64,000 nt of DNA, taken from NCBI GenBank assembly GCA_947378305.1, contig CANCJJ010000010.1, positions 1 to 64,000 on the forward strand, written 5' to 3'. Position 1 is the stretch's first letter, and every line of letters starts with the position of its first letter. The notes under the pieces were generated by a model. That model did not search any database, was not told the origin of the DNA, and saw only the letters and a program-made list of their open reading frames with translations. The position numbers and the translations under genes were made by a program. This stretch comes from Phenylobacterium aquaticum (lineage in GTDB: Bacteria; Pseudomonadota; Alphaproteobacteria; Caulobacterales; Caulobacteraceae). Shown here in pieces: positions 34,252 to 42,964 of this stretch.

Positions 34252-35505
34252 TCAGAAGACCTCGCATCCAGGGAGACCACAGGAAATCAGTCGGTCAGAC
34301 GGGAAGTTTGTGATGATCTCACACCCGTCCTTTGTGACGACAACCTCTTCCTCGATCCTGGCGGCACCTGAGCCGTCGGCGGCTCCGCACCAGGTTTCCA
34401 GAGCAAAGACCATACCCTCCTTGAGGGGCGTGTTCTGTCCGCGATAGCGCTTCGAGATAATGGGGCGCTCCCAGAGGGACAGGCCAACCCCGTGCCCATA
34501 CTGAAGCAGGAAGGCCTCAGCTTCATCGCGATAGCCGAATTCCTGGGCATCAGGCCAGACTTCCGCGACCTGGTCTGGGGTGACCCCCGGGCGGATCATG
34601 TCAATCGAGGCGCTGATCCACTTGGAAGCCTTCTCATAGGCATCGATTTGATGCTTGTTCGGCTCGCCGCAGACGAAGGTCCGGTAATAGCAGGTCCGGT
34701 AGCCGTTAAAGGAATGCATGATGTCGAGAAACACCATGTCGCCCGGCTGAATCATACGATCAGAAAACGTGTGTGAGTGGGGTCTGCCGCGGGGGCCTGA
34801 CACCGAATTGACGCACTCAACGCGCTCAGAACCCATGCGGAACAAGCGATCATTGGCGATGGCCACGAGTTCGTTTTCCTTGGTGCCCGGCCGGATCGCA
34901 CGACAGATGTCCACATAGGTCGCGTCCACCATAGCCGAGGCCATCTTCAGGAGCTCGATCTCGTCCGGTGTCTTGACCTCACGCGCATCGAGCATGGCCT
35001 GCTGACCATCGACCACCTCAATGCCTTCTGCCTCAAGGGCGCGCAGCATGGGGAGTTCCATAATGTCGATCCCGATGGGCATTTTTTCGATGCCATAGTG
35101 GACCAGGGCCTTCTTGATCTGCTTGGCGAAGTCGCCCTGGATATTCATCCACGGGGGCAATCCACCCTGCATAGTGGAAATCGGTGCCGCGACATTGTCG
35201 GCGATCCAGGGCGAGGACAGACGTTTTGCGGGTGGGGCTGGGTCCCAGAGAAAGGGCGGGCCCTCCACGGGGCACAGGGCATAGCGCATGAACTTGTCAC
35301 GCGCCCATTCACCGATGTGGGTACCCGTCACATAGCGGATATTATCAAAATTGAAGCACAGGACAGCGCCCAGTCCCGCAAACTTTACCGCCGTCTGAGC
35401 GCGGGCAAGGCGGGCCTTGAAGAGCCGGTCATAATCAATGCCACGCTCCCAATCCTTTGCCTGAGTGCCCCAACTCGCGCCTGCGTGAGGTTGATTATAC
35501 TTCAT
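34252..35505 (-). CDS. M24 metallopeptidase homologue with an altered metal site
   Basis: 417 residues with the creatinase N domain and the M24 pita-bread fold, like Xaa-Pro aminopeptidases, creatinase and DMSP lyase DddP. Of the five expected metal ligands I see D261 (FLDIMHSF), H338 (GHGVGL), E370 (FALETW) and E385 (ARIEEE). The position of the second Asp, 11 residues after D261, is C272 (RTCYYRTF). A normal dinuclear aminopeptidase is therefore unlikely; a mononuclear lyase or hydrolase is possible. AAGGATGACTC precedes the ATG. It is the last gene of the dehydrogenase-complex operon, 37 bases after the E2 gene, so it may produce or remove that pathway's substrate. Confidence 0.85.
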   Translation of the reverse strand: MKYNQPHAGASWGTQAKDWERGIDYDRLFKARLARAQTAVKFAGLGAVLCFNFDNIRYVTGTHIGEWARDKFMRYALCPVEGPPFLWDPAPPAKRLSSPWIADNVAAPISTMQGGLPPWMNIQGDFAKQIKKALVHYGIEKMPIGIDIMELPMLRALEAEGIEVVDGQQAMLDAREVKTPDEIELLKMASAMVDATYVDICRAIRPGTKENELVAIANDRLFRMGSERVECVNSVSGPRGRPHSHTFSDRMIQPGDMVFLDIMHSFNGYRTCYYRTFVCGEPNKHQIDAYEKASKWISASIDMIRPGVTPDQVAEVWPDAQEFGYRDEAEAFLLQYGHGVGLSLWERPIISKRYRGQNTPLKEGMVFALETWCGAADGSGAARIEEEVVVTKDGCEIITNFPSDRLISCGLPGCEVF

Positions 35506-35542
35506 GAGTCATCCTTTCGAGCCGAACCGGGCCCAGACGCGT

Positions 35543-36847
35543 TTAGAGCAATGTCGCAAGGGGTTGTTCGAGAAGTTTTTTGAAATCTGCCATCAAACTG
35601 GCCCCCAGGGCACCATCAACAACCCGATGGTCACAGGAGAGCGTCACCGTCATCATTGTCGCAAACCGGACAGATCCATCGGGTGCCTCAATGGGGCGAC
35701 GCATGCCCGCGCCAACGGCCAGGATGGTTGCGTGGGGTGGATTGATGATCGCTGAAAACTCCCGCACGCCGTACATCCCAAGATTGGATACGGAGGCCGA
35801 GCCTCCCTGATAATCTTGGGGCAGGAGTTTGCGGTTTCGGGCTCGCTCTGCCAGCTCACGAATTTCGGAAGAAATCGCCGCTATGCCCTTGGTATTGGCC
35901 TGCCGGATGACCGGCGTGATCAACCCGCCATCAATGGCAACCGCGACGCCGACATCGGCGTGCTGGAACTGCAGGATCCGGTCACTCGCCCAGACGGCAT
36001 TCGCGGCCGGGGTCCTGACCAGGGCCATGGCAAAGGCCTTCACCACGAAATCGTTGACGGAAACCTTCTCGGGAAGGGCCAGATTTATTTCCTGTCGCAA
36101 GGCCAGCATGGCGTCGATGTTCACATCGGCGACCAGGTAGAAGTGGGGGACGGTCTGCTTGGACTCCTGAAGGCGTCGGGCAATTGTCTTGCGCATACCG
36201 TCGAGGGGAATCTCGGTGAAATCCGTGCCCTTGTAGAGCGCCAGAACCTGCTCTCGGGACGCGCCGCCTGGCATGGCCGATGCCGTTCCTGAGGCTTGCC
36301 CGCGTTCAGCGTCCCGCACATCCTGTGCGACAATACGGCCATGAGGCCCCGTTCCTGTTACGCGGGCCAGATCAAGCTCTGCCAGTCCCGCAAGGCGTCG
36401 GGCTAGAGGGGTCGCATGGCGTCCCGTCGCCGTCCGGGCCGGAGCAAAGATCCGTTCTGGCGTCCGGACGGAGTTGTAGGGATCCAGGGGGGCTGAGGGT
36501 GATGGCGTGCTCACGGTGGCTGGCGCAGCTGCGGGCGAGGGCACGGCCACCGGCTGAGTGGCTGTTGCGGGGGACGGGGCTGCCGTGGGCGGAACATAGG
36601 TCGAGGGTGCCTCTCCCTCTTGGGTCAAGATCGCCACGACCGCGCCGACGGGGGCAATATCGCCCTCATTCACGAAGATCCCGGTAATCTCCCCGGCCAG
36701 GGTCGCTGGCACGTCCATGGTGACCTTGTCGGTCTCAAGCTCGAACAGCACGTCGCCAGCCTCGACCTTGTCGCCAACCTTGCGGTGCCATCCTACGATC
36801 TTGCCCTCGGTGACGGTTTCACCGAGTTGGGGCATCAAGATTTCCAT
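35543..36847 (-). CDS. 2-oxoacid dehydrogenase E2, lipoamide acyltransferase
   Basis: Transfers the acyl group from E1 to CoA. 434 residues: one lipoyl domain with lipoylated K41 in ETDKVTMDV, a Pro/Ala-rich linker, a peripheral-subunit-binding domain (TPLARRLAGLAELDL, GPHGRIVAQDV) and a catalytic domain with the HRVVDGALG motif. GGAGAGC gives a clear ribosome site. It is co-directional with the E1 genes, but a semialdehyde dehydrogenase gene separates them. The acyl specificity (acetyl from pyruvate or acetoin, or a branched acyl) is not decided by sequence alone. Confidence 0.92.
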   Translation of the reverse strand: MEILMPQLGETVTEGKIVGWHRKVGDKVEAGDVLFELETDKVTMDVPATLAGEITGIFVNEGDIAPVGAVVAILTQEGEAPSTYVPPTAAPSPATATQPVAVPSPAAAPATVSTPSPSAPLDPYNSVRTPERIFAPARTATGRHATPLARRLAGLAELDLARVTGTGPHGRIVAQDVRDAERGQASGTASAMPGGASREQVLALYKGTDFTEIPLDGMRKTIARRLQESKQTVPHFYLVADVNIDAMLALRQEINLALPEKVSVNDFVVKAFAMALVRTPAANAVWASDRILQFQHADVGVAVAIDGGLITPVIRQANTKGIAAISSEIRELAERARNRKLLPQDYQGGSASVSNLGMYGVREFSAIINPPHATILAVGAGMRRPIEAPDGSVRFATMMTVTLSCDHRVVDGALGASLMADFKKLLEQPLATLL

Positions 36848-36860
36848 TCCCAGCTCTCCG

Positions 36861-38312
36861 TTACCAACTCACAGAGACATACTGGGTTTCTAGAAACTCC
36901 AGCACGCCCTCATGACCGCCCTCGCGGCCCAATCCACTTTGCTTGACCCCGCCGAAGGGGGCCGCCGGGTCTGACACCAGCCCGCGATTAAGACCCACCA
37001 TGCCGGCTTCGAGGCGCTCGGCGACCCGAAGGCCGCGGGTCAGGTCCTGGGTGTAAATGTAGGAGGCCAGGCCGTATTCACTCGCGTTTGCAAGCGCCAC
37101 CATCTCGTCTTCCGAGGTGAAGGTCTGAATCGCAGCGACGGGGCCGAAGATTTCCTCGCGGACAAGGTCTGACTCGGGATCAACATGGGTCAGAACCGTT
37201 GGCGGATAGAAAAAACCAGGACCATTCGGGCATTCACCGCCTGTCAGGATCTTGGCACCCCGGGCCACTGCGTCGTTGACAAGATCTCGAACCTTGTCGC
37301 GGGTGTCAGCATTGACCAAGGGGCCAACCGCAACCCCATCCTCCAGTCCGTTGCCCATTTTAAGCGCGGCCATACGGCTGGCCATGGCCCTGGAGAAAGC
37401 GTCGCTGACCGCGGCATGAACATAGAAGCGATTGGCGGCTGTGCAGGCCTCTCCCATGTTCCGCATTTTTGCGATCATTGCGCCGTCAACAGCCGCCTCG
37501 ATGTCGGCATCTTCAAACACAATGAAGGGGGCATTTCCGCCAAGTTCCATGGCTGGACGGACAATTTTTTCTGCGGCCTGGCGCAAAAGAACCCGACCCA
37601 CCTCGGTAGAGCCCGTGAAGGAAATGACCCGGACCCGATCATCCATAAGCATGGCGGATACAACCTTGCCCGACGCTCGTGAGGGCACCAGGTTGACCAC
37701 ACCGGCAGGGACGCCCGCTGCCGTCAGGATCGGGATCAGGGCCTGAAGGGTTAGCGGCGTTGCTGACGCCGGCTTGATCACCACAGTACATCCGGCCGCC
37801 AAGGCTGGGGCTATTTTCCGGGTCGCCATAGCCGCCGGGAAGTTCCAGGGGGTGACCAGAAGGGCCACTCCGATGGGTTTGTGATTGACGAGTATGCGCG
37901 CGCCAGAGCTCGGCGCGTGGGACAACTGCCCTGAAATTCGCACGGCCTCCTCGGCATTCCACCGGAAGAACTCGGCCGCATAGGCAATTTCGCCCCGCGC
38001 GTCGGCAAGGGATTTACCGTTCTCAAGCGTTACGATCTGAGCGAGCTTTTCGCCCTCCTGGACCATTAATTCATAGGCACGACGCAGAATTTCACCCCTC
38101 GCCCGCGGGGTCAGTCCAGCCCAAGCCTTTAGAGCCTTAGACGCGGCGTCCACCGCCAGGATACAGTCTTCAACAGTGGCACTGGCCACGGAGGCGATGA
38201 CTTGCTCCGTCGCAGGGTCATCCACGTCAAACCTTCCACCATCGGAGGCAGGGCACCATTGCCCGTCAATCCAAAGGTCGGTCGCAACGCCCTCAACTAG
38301 GGGATGTGTCAT
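36861..38312 (-). CDS. NAD(P)-dependent aldehyde dehydrogenase (succinate-semialdehyde type)
   Basis: 483 residues with complete ALDH machinery: N157 (PWNFP), K180 (VVIKPAS), GSTEVG near 234, E256 (ELGGN) and nucleophile C290 (GEACTAANRF). The sequence PWNFPAAMATRKIAPALAAG is typical of succinate-semialdehyde dehydrogenases. It sits 10 bases after E1-beta and 13 before E2, so the operon probably produces or consumes an aldehyde in the same pathway as the complex. Confidence 0.9.
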   Translation of the reverse strand: MTHPLVEGVATDLWIDGQWCPASDGGRFDVDDPATEQVIASVASATVEDCILAVDAASKALKAWAGLTPRARGEILRRAYELMVQEGEKLAQIVTLENGKSLADARGEIAYAAEFFRWNAEEAVRISGQLSHAPSSGARILVNHKPIGVALLVTPWNFPAAMATRKIAPALAAGCTVVIKPASATPLTLQALIPILTAAGVPAGVVNLVPSRASGKVVSAMLMDDRVRVISFTGSTEVGRVLLRQAAEKIVRPAMELGGNAPFIVFEDADIEAAVDGAMIAKMRNMGEACTAANRFYVHAAVSDAFSRAMASRMAALKMGNGLEDGVAVGPLVNADTRDKVRDLVNDAVARGAKILTGGECPNGPGFFYPPTVLTHVDPESDLVREEIFGPVAAIQTFTSEDEMVALANASEYGLASYIYTQDLTRGLRVAERLEAGMVGLNRGLVSDPAAPFGGVKQSGLGREGGHEGVLEFLETQYVSVSW

Positions 38313-38322
38313 GAGCCAACCC

Positions 38323-39303
38323 CTAGCTTCTCATTGAACGGAGGACGGTTTCGAAAATACGTCCCACGCTGGGTATGGCGAGGTCCTCCAGGATGTCGGA
38401 GGCGGGAAGAGGGATATTCGGGGTCGTGATGCGGACCGGCGGGCCGTCAAGGTCGTAGAAAGCCTCGTCAGCGATGATGGAGACAATCTCTGCGCCCCAT
38501 CCGAGGACCCGGGGGTTCTCTTCGATGGTGAAGACCCGGTGGGTCCGGGCGACAGATCCCAGAATGGTCTGGGTATCGAGAGGTACCAGGGAGCGGACAT
38601 CCACCACCTCGCAGCTTATGCCTTCTTCTGCTTGCAAACGCTCAGCAGCTGCAAGTGCCCGAGGAACCATCATCCCCAGGGCGATGAGGGTGCAGTCTGA
38701 ACCGGTGCGCAGAATTTTTGCTGTGCCAAGGGTATCGACGATTTCGCCATCCGGGACTTCGCCCGTCGTCGCATAGAGCGACTTGTGTTCAATGAAGATG
38801 ACCGGGTCCGGATCGCGGACCGCGGCGGCCATGAGCCCCACAATGTCGACGGGAGAGGAGGGGGCGACGACCTTCAGGCCTGGAAACTGCATGACCCAGT
38901 TTTCGATGCTTTGGCTGTGTTGGGCACCAAAACGAGCGCCGCCGCCATTGCCGACCCGGACCACGAGCGGACACTTGACCTGACCGTTGGTCATATAGCG
39001 GCTCTTGGGAAACTCATTCGCGATATAGTCGTAACAAACCGCGATGAAGTCCGCGAACATGATCTCTGCGATGGGTTTCAGCCCGGTCATGGCGGCCCCC
39101 ATGGCGGCCCCCAGGATCGCTTGTTCGGAGATCGGCGTGTCACGGACCCTCAGGGGACCGAACTGCTCCAGCAAGCCGACCGTGGCCTTGAACACGCCTC
39201 CGGCCTTGGCAATGTCTTCGCCGAGGAAAACGACGTCTTCATCCCGGGCCATTTCCTGGGCAATGCCGCGTGCAACGGCGTCCCGATAGGTCAGTTGCGC
39301 CAT
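38323..39303 (-). CDS. 2-oxoacid/acetoin dehydrogenase E1 beta subunit
   Basis: 326 residues, transketolase-like beta subunit of the thiamine-diphosphate E1 component. Recognisable blocks are TYRDAVARGIAQEMARDEDVVFLGEDIA, a PISEQAILGAAMGAA stretch, YDYIANEFPK and a C-terminal ENPRVLGWGAEI domain. The ATG overlaps the alpha-subunit end by 13 bases, which implies coupled translation of an alpha2beta2 enzyme. It resembles AcoB/PdhB; the exact substrate is not certain. Confidence 0.9.
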   Translation of the reverse strand: MAQLTYRDAVARGIAQEMARDEDVVFLGEDIAKAGGVFKATVGLLEQFGPLRVRDTPISEQAILGAAMGAAMTGLKPIAEIMFADFIAVCYDYIANEFPKSRYMTNGQVKCPLVVRVGNGGGARFGAQHSQSIENWVMQFPGLKVVAPSSPVDIVGLMAAAVRDPDPVIFIEHKSLYATTGEVPDGEIVDTLGTAKILRTGSDCTLIALGMMVPRALAAAERLQAEEGISCEVVDVRSLVPLDTQTILGSVARTHRVFTIEENPRVLGWGAEIVSIIADEAFYDLDGPPVRITTPNIPLPASDILEDLAIPSVGRIFETVLRSMRS

Positions 39304-40322
39304 GCCCAGCCTCCATCTGCATAAACATCGGTGAAAAGGATATCTGTCGAAGTGAAGGGGGCAGCCTTGCAGGCTTCCGTGGCCTCATCGACAACACGCT
39401 TCACGTCATCTTCGATGGCCTTCATGTCGGCTTCAGAGACGCCAAATTCGCGCAAGCGCGCCTTATAGATTGTAAGCGGATCCCTTAGTTTCCACCGCTC
39501 CAATTCCCCTTCCGGGCGATATTTGGCCGGGTCCGCCCGGGAGTGTCCTGAATGACGATAGGTCAAGCACTCAATCAGGGATGGGCCTTCCCCGCTACGC
39601 GCCTTGCGGAAGGCCTCCAGCATGGTGCGGTAGACTTCATCGGCATCATTGCCATCGACAATAATCCGGGGAAGTCCATAGGCCGACGCCCGATCCGCTG
39701 CGGGGTGCTCGACGGCGGTGACCTCAGAAATCGGCGTATATTCCATATAGAGATTGTTTTCGCACACAAAAACAACCGGCAGCTTCCAGATAACTGCGAA
39801 GTTCAAGGCTTCATGGAAGGCCCCGATATTCGTCGTGCCATCTCCAAAGAAACAGACCGAAACGTCGGATTGCCCCTTGTACTGGGCGCGCCATGCCGCT
39901 CCACAGGCAATGGGAAGGTGAGCCCCGATAATCGCATAGGACCCCATGACTCCATGCTCGACCGAGGTCAGGTGCATGGAACCGCCCTTACCCCTCATAA
40001 GGCCATTGTCGCGCCCCATCAGTTCGCCCAGGACCTTCTCGACAGGCACGCCGCGCGCCAAGGTGTGGGCATGTCCGCGATAGGTACAGAAGCTCAGATC
40101 ACCGGGCTCCATGGCTGCGGCCACTCCAGCGGCGATGGCTTCCTGGCCCAGGGACAGGTGGCTTGTGCCCTTAACCAAATTCTCAAGAAACAGGTCGAAG
40201 GCGCGCTGTTCGGCTTGACGCATGAGGACCTGGGCCCGGAACATTTCCAAGCGTTTGGCTTCGCTAATGTCGTCATTGACGACGGCGGTAACCGATCGAT
40301 CCTGTTTTGGGCTTTTCGCCAT
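39291..40322 (-). CDS. 2-oxoacid/acetoin dehydrogenase E1 alpha subunit
   Basis: 343 residues. Thiamine-diphosphate binding is shown by GDGTTNIGAFHEALNFA ending in ENN, and the phosphorylation-loop region YRHSGHSRADPAKYR is present. It is the acetoin/pyruvate type (TYRGHAHTLARG, GKGGSMHL). AGAGG lies 6 bases before the ATG. It heads the E1-beta, aldehyde dehydrogenase, E2, M24 series, preceded by the cupin gene. Confidence 0.9.
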   Translation of the reverse strand: MAKSPKQDRSVTAVVNDDISEAKRLEMFRAQVLMRQAEQRAFDLFLENLVKGTSHLSLGQEAIAAGVAAAMEPGDLSFCTYRGHAHTLARGVPVEKVLGELMGRDNGLMRGKGGSMHLTSVEHGVMGSYAIIGAHLPIACGAAWRAQYKGQSDVSVCFFGDGTTNIGAFHEALNFAVIWKLPVVFVCENNLYMEYTPISEVTAVEHPAADRASAYGLPRIIVDGNDADEVYRTMLEAFRKARSGEGPSLIECLTYRHSGHSRADPAKYRPEGELERWKLRDPLTIYKARLREFGVSEADMKAIEDDVKRVVDEATEACKAAPFTSTDILFTDVYADGGWAWRN

Positions 40323-40361
40323 ACTTACCTCTGGGGCGTTAGGATTGGGTTCGCAGCAAGT

Positions 40362-40715
40362 CTATGATGCGGCGGGCGGAGCGGTGGGCATGATCACCAG
40401 GAGTTTGGCATCTGCCGAAGTTGCGTTGAGCACGGCGCGGTGTTCGCCAGGGCCTATCCGGCAACTGTCATGTTCTCGCAAAACAGTTACCTCACCCGTG
40501 CCAAGAGTGACCTGAATCTCACCGCTCAGAACGACGTAAATCTTTTCTTGAGCGCCAGCATCCATCTCCGCGCGTCCACCTGGCCGATAGGTCGACAGGC
40601 CGACCATGCAGAACTCCGAACCAGACGTTTCGGGGCTCTGAAGCCTCAACGACTCCACATCAAAATGCTTGGGAGCATCATAAGACGGAGCCTCGGCATG
40701 GCGAACGGTTTGCAT
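40362..40715 (-). CDS. Small cupin-domain protein
   Basis: 117 residues with a single cupin barrel: YRPGGRAEMDAGAQEKIYVVLSGE and a second motif GPGEHRAVLNATS. The first motif lacks the usual two histidines (E and K/Y instead), so metal binding may be incomplete. It precedes the E1-alpha gene by 39 bases and is co-directional. It could bind a sugar-like or organic-acid ligand, as an isomerase or sensor. No clear ribosome site is visible. Confidence 0.8.
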   Translation of the reverse strand: MQTVRHAEAPSYDAPKHFDVESLRLQSPETSGSEFCMVGLSTYRPGGRAEMDAGAQEKIYVVLSGEIQVTLGTGEVTVLREHDSCRIGPGEHRAVLNATSADAKLLVIMPTAPPAAS

Positions 40716-40771
40716 ATTTGAAGCGGGGCCTCTTGCGGGATTCCCGGCAAGGAAGCGCCAGGGTCTCTGAA

Positions 40772-40793
40772 CGGGTTTTTATCGATAAACCCG
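40772..40793. promoter_or_regulatory. Near-perfect palindrome centred on TATCGATA, possible operator
   Basis: CGGGTTT and AAACCCG arms flank a TATCGATA core, with one extra T on the left. It lies about 60-80 bases upstream of the cupin gene (minus strand) and downstream of the MFS carrier. A regulator of this cluster, such as the GntR protein nearby or a LacI-type one elsewhere, could bind it. Confidence 0.5.
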
Positions 40794-40836
40794 GTGTATG
40801 TGCAAGAAATTTCGTCAATATGGACAAAAGTCAGTT

Positions 40837-40863
40837 CCCGGCGATTATTTTCGATAATCCGGG
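40837..40863. promoter_or_regulatory. Second inverted repeat CCCGG-GATTAT/ATAATC-CGGG
   Basis: GATTAT pairs with ATAATC across TTTCG, flanked by CCCGG and CGGG with one bulged base. It shares TCGATAA and CCGG elements with the palindrome 65 bases away. It is too close to the MFS stop (10 bases) to exclude a terminator hairpin, although no T-run follows. Confidence 0.45.
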
Positions 40864-40872
40864 TCCTGCCGC

Positions 40873-42156
40873 TTATTCCGTGAGAGCTTTTCCCTTGGTC
40901 TCCGGAAGCATGAAGGCTGCGATGGCCATCAGAGAATAGGCACTGAAGGCGAAGACGCCGATGGCGAGACCAAGACCCATGCGGCCTGACAGGAAGCCGA
41001 CCATGGCGGGAAAGAAGGCTCCGATGGCGCGTCCGATATTATAGGAAAACCCTTGGCCCACGCCGCGAACCCTGGTGGGGAACTGTTCGGTGTAGAAGGC
41101 ACCCATCCCGCTGAACACCCCGGCTCCAAAGAAGCCCAGTGGGAAACCGAGCACCAGCATTGTGGTATTGCCAAAGGGAACCGATGTGTAGGTTGCGACG
41201 ACAATTGCGGCACAGATGGCGAAGACCAGGAAGGTCACCCTTCGGCCCAGACGATCCGACAGATATCCCCCGGTGACGTAGCCAAAGAAGGATCCCGCAA
41301 TCAAGACGGCCAGGTAGCCAGAAGAATCGAGAACTGACAGGTGGCGTTCTGTCCTCAGAAAGGTTGGAAGCCAGGTGGTTACGGCATTGTAGCCCCCTTG
41401 AGCCCCTGTCCCGAACAGACCGCCGAGCAGGGTGACCTTGAGAAGGGGGGGCTTGAAGATTTCAAGAAATTGGCCTTTGGCCGGGCCACCCGCCTTGGCC
41501 TTATTTTCCAGGTAGACATCGGGCTCACTGACCAGCCGGCGCAGGAAAAAGACAAGCACTGCGGGCGTTACGCCGACAAAGAACAGGACCCGCCAGGCGA
41601 GTTCCTGGGGTAGGAAGGAGTAAATCACCGCATAGATCAGGGCCGCGGCTCCCCAGCCCAAGGCCCAGCCGGCTTGCATGAAACCCAGGGCCTTGCCCCG
41701 GTGACTTGCCCGAATGGTTTCACCGAGGAGCACGGACCCGGCCGCCCACTCCCCGCCAAAGCCCAGACCCATCAAGGCCCGTGCTGCAAACAATTGGGGA
41801 TAGGTCTGGGCAAGCCCCGACAGCAGCGTAAAGACGGCAAACCAGAGGATCGACACCTGGAGCACACGGACACGACCGATCCGGTCAGACAACCATCCCG
41901 CGAGCCAGCCACCAAGGGCGGACGTGACAAGGGCCGCCGTTCCCACCAGCCCGGCCTGACCGCGAGAAATACCCCAGACCGAGATCAAAGTCGGAATGAC
42001 AAAGCTATAAATCTGCACGTCCATGGCATCGAGGGCCCAGCCCCCGACGGCGGCCCCGAATGTGCTGCGTTCCTTCCCGTTCAGGTCTCGCATCCACCCC
42101 AAGAGCCCCGGGGTTACTGGAGCCACTGTGGACCCGGTGTCACTGATTTCGCCCAT
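40873..42156 (-). CDS. MFS transporter, aromatic-acid/H+ symporter (AAHS) type
   Basis: A 12-helix carrier of about 427 residues, starting MGEISD with GGGGG upstream. The helix 2-3 loop GWLSDRIGRVRVL, GFGGEWAAGSVLLGE and the later GGYLSDRLGRRVT motif mark the AAHS/metabolite-H+ symporter branch, which imports benzoate-like or short organic acids. Lying between the GntR regulator and the dehydrogenase-complex operon, it probably imports that pathway's substrate. Confidence 0.88.
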   Translation of the reverse strand: MGEISDTGSTVAPVTPGLLGWMRDLNGKERSTFGAAVGGWALDAMDVQIYSFVIPTLISVWGISRGQAGLVGTAALVTSALGGWLAGWLSDRIGRVRVLQVSILWFAVFTLLSGLAQTYPQLFAARALMGLGFGGEWAAGSVLLGETIRASHRGKALGFMQAGWALGWGAAALIYAVIYSFLPQELAWRVLFFVGVTPAVLVFFLRRLVSEPDVYLENKAKAGGPAKGQFLEIFKPPLLKVTLLGGLFGTGAQGGYNAVTTWLPTFLRTERHLSVLDSSGYLAVLIAGSFFGYVTGGYLSDRLGRRVTFLVFAICAAIVVATYTSVPFGNTTMLVLGFPLGFFGAGVFSGMGAFYTEQFPTRVRGVGQGFSYNIGRAIGAFFPAMVGFLSGRMGLGLAIGVFAFSAYSLMAIAAFMLPETKGKALTE

Positions 42157-42236
42157 AGTCTTCCCCCTCTTTGCCCTCTTGATATTCTCAGTCGATCCAC
42201 GGTGGCTGGGCAAGGTCATCCGTGATCACCAGTGCC

Positions 42237-42908
42237 CTAGGGCTTGAGTGTTCCGACAATGACTTCAAAGGTTTGGTTGTAATGAGACCGTATCAAATCC
42301 ACGGCCAGATCAGCCCGGTGATCTAGACAGGCATCTACAATGGCCTTGTGTTCATTGAGCTCGTTGCGCTCGGAAACCCGATCCGCGCCCAGAAGGCGAT
42401 ACCGCTCTGCGGCGTCGAAAAGCTGCTCGCTGGTATGAATGATCCATCGATTTGCGCAGCCCCGGACCAGGTCCATATGGAAGGACTTGTGCAGGGTCTC
42501 CCACTCGGTATTTTCGCTTCCATCTTCTGACTTTCGGCTGGTTCTCGTGAGCCTGTGAAGAGCCAGAACCAGGGCTTCCTCCCATGCGGTCTCCCGGCGA
42601 TGGATAGCCTCGGTAATCGCAGTTCCGTCGATCCAGCATCGTGCCGAAACCAGTTCGCTGAGTTCAGCTGTACTCACGGCTGCAACCCTGAAGCCCTTTT
42701 GTTCCTCCAGGGCCACAAAGCCTTCTGCCAACAGGCGATTCAGGGCCTCTCTCACGGGGCTACTGCCGGTATTGAAGCGCTTGCGAAGCGCCTCGGCGGC
42801 AAGTTTCTGTCCCGGCTTCAGGTGCCCACGCAGGACGTCATTGCGCAGTTGTTCATAGACCGTCTTTGTGAGGGTCAGGGCGGGCTTGTCGTCGGTTAGG
42901 TCGACCAT
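42237..42908 (-). CDS. GntR-family regulator with FCD domain
   Basis: 223 residues: N-terminal winged helix (YEQLRNDVLRGHLKPGQKL, SSPVREALNRLLAEGFV) and an all-helical FCD ligand-binding domain (ETLHKSFHMDLVRGC, EHKAIVDACLDHRADLAVDLIRSHY) with the His/Asp residues that usually bind a metal and carboxylate. It is probably the local repressor for this catabolic block, responding to an organic acid. It follows the CobW gene by 56 bases. Confidence 0.9.
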   Translation of the reverse strand: MVDLTDDKPALTLTKTVYEQLRNDVLRGHLKPGQKLAAEALRKRFNTGSSPVREALNRLLAEGFVALEEQKGFRVAAVSTAELSELVSARCWIDGTAITEAIHRRETAWEEALVLALHRLTRTSRKSEDGSENTEWETLHKSFHMDLVRGCANRWIIHTSEQLFDAAERYRLLGADRVSERNELNEHKAIVDACLDHRADLAVDLIRSHYNQTFEVIVGTLKP

Positions 42909-42964
42909 TTCGGCTCGGTTCTCGGGTTGTACAGGAAATATCGTTCAGTGATTGCGGCATGCCA

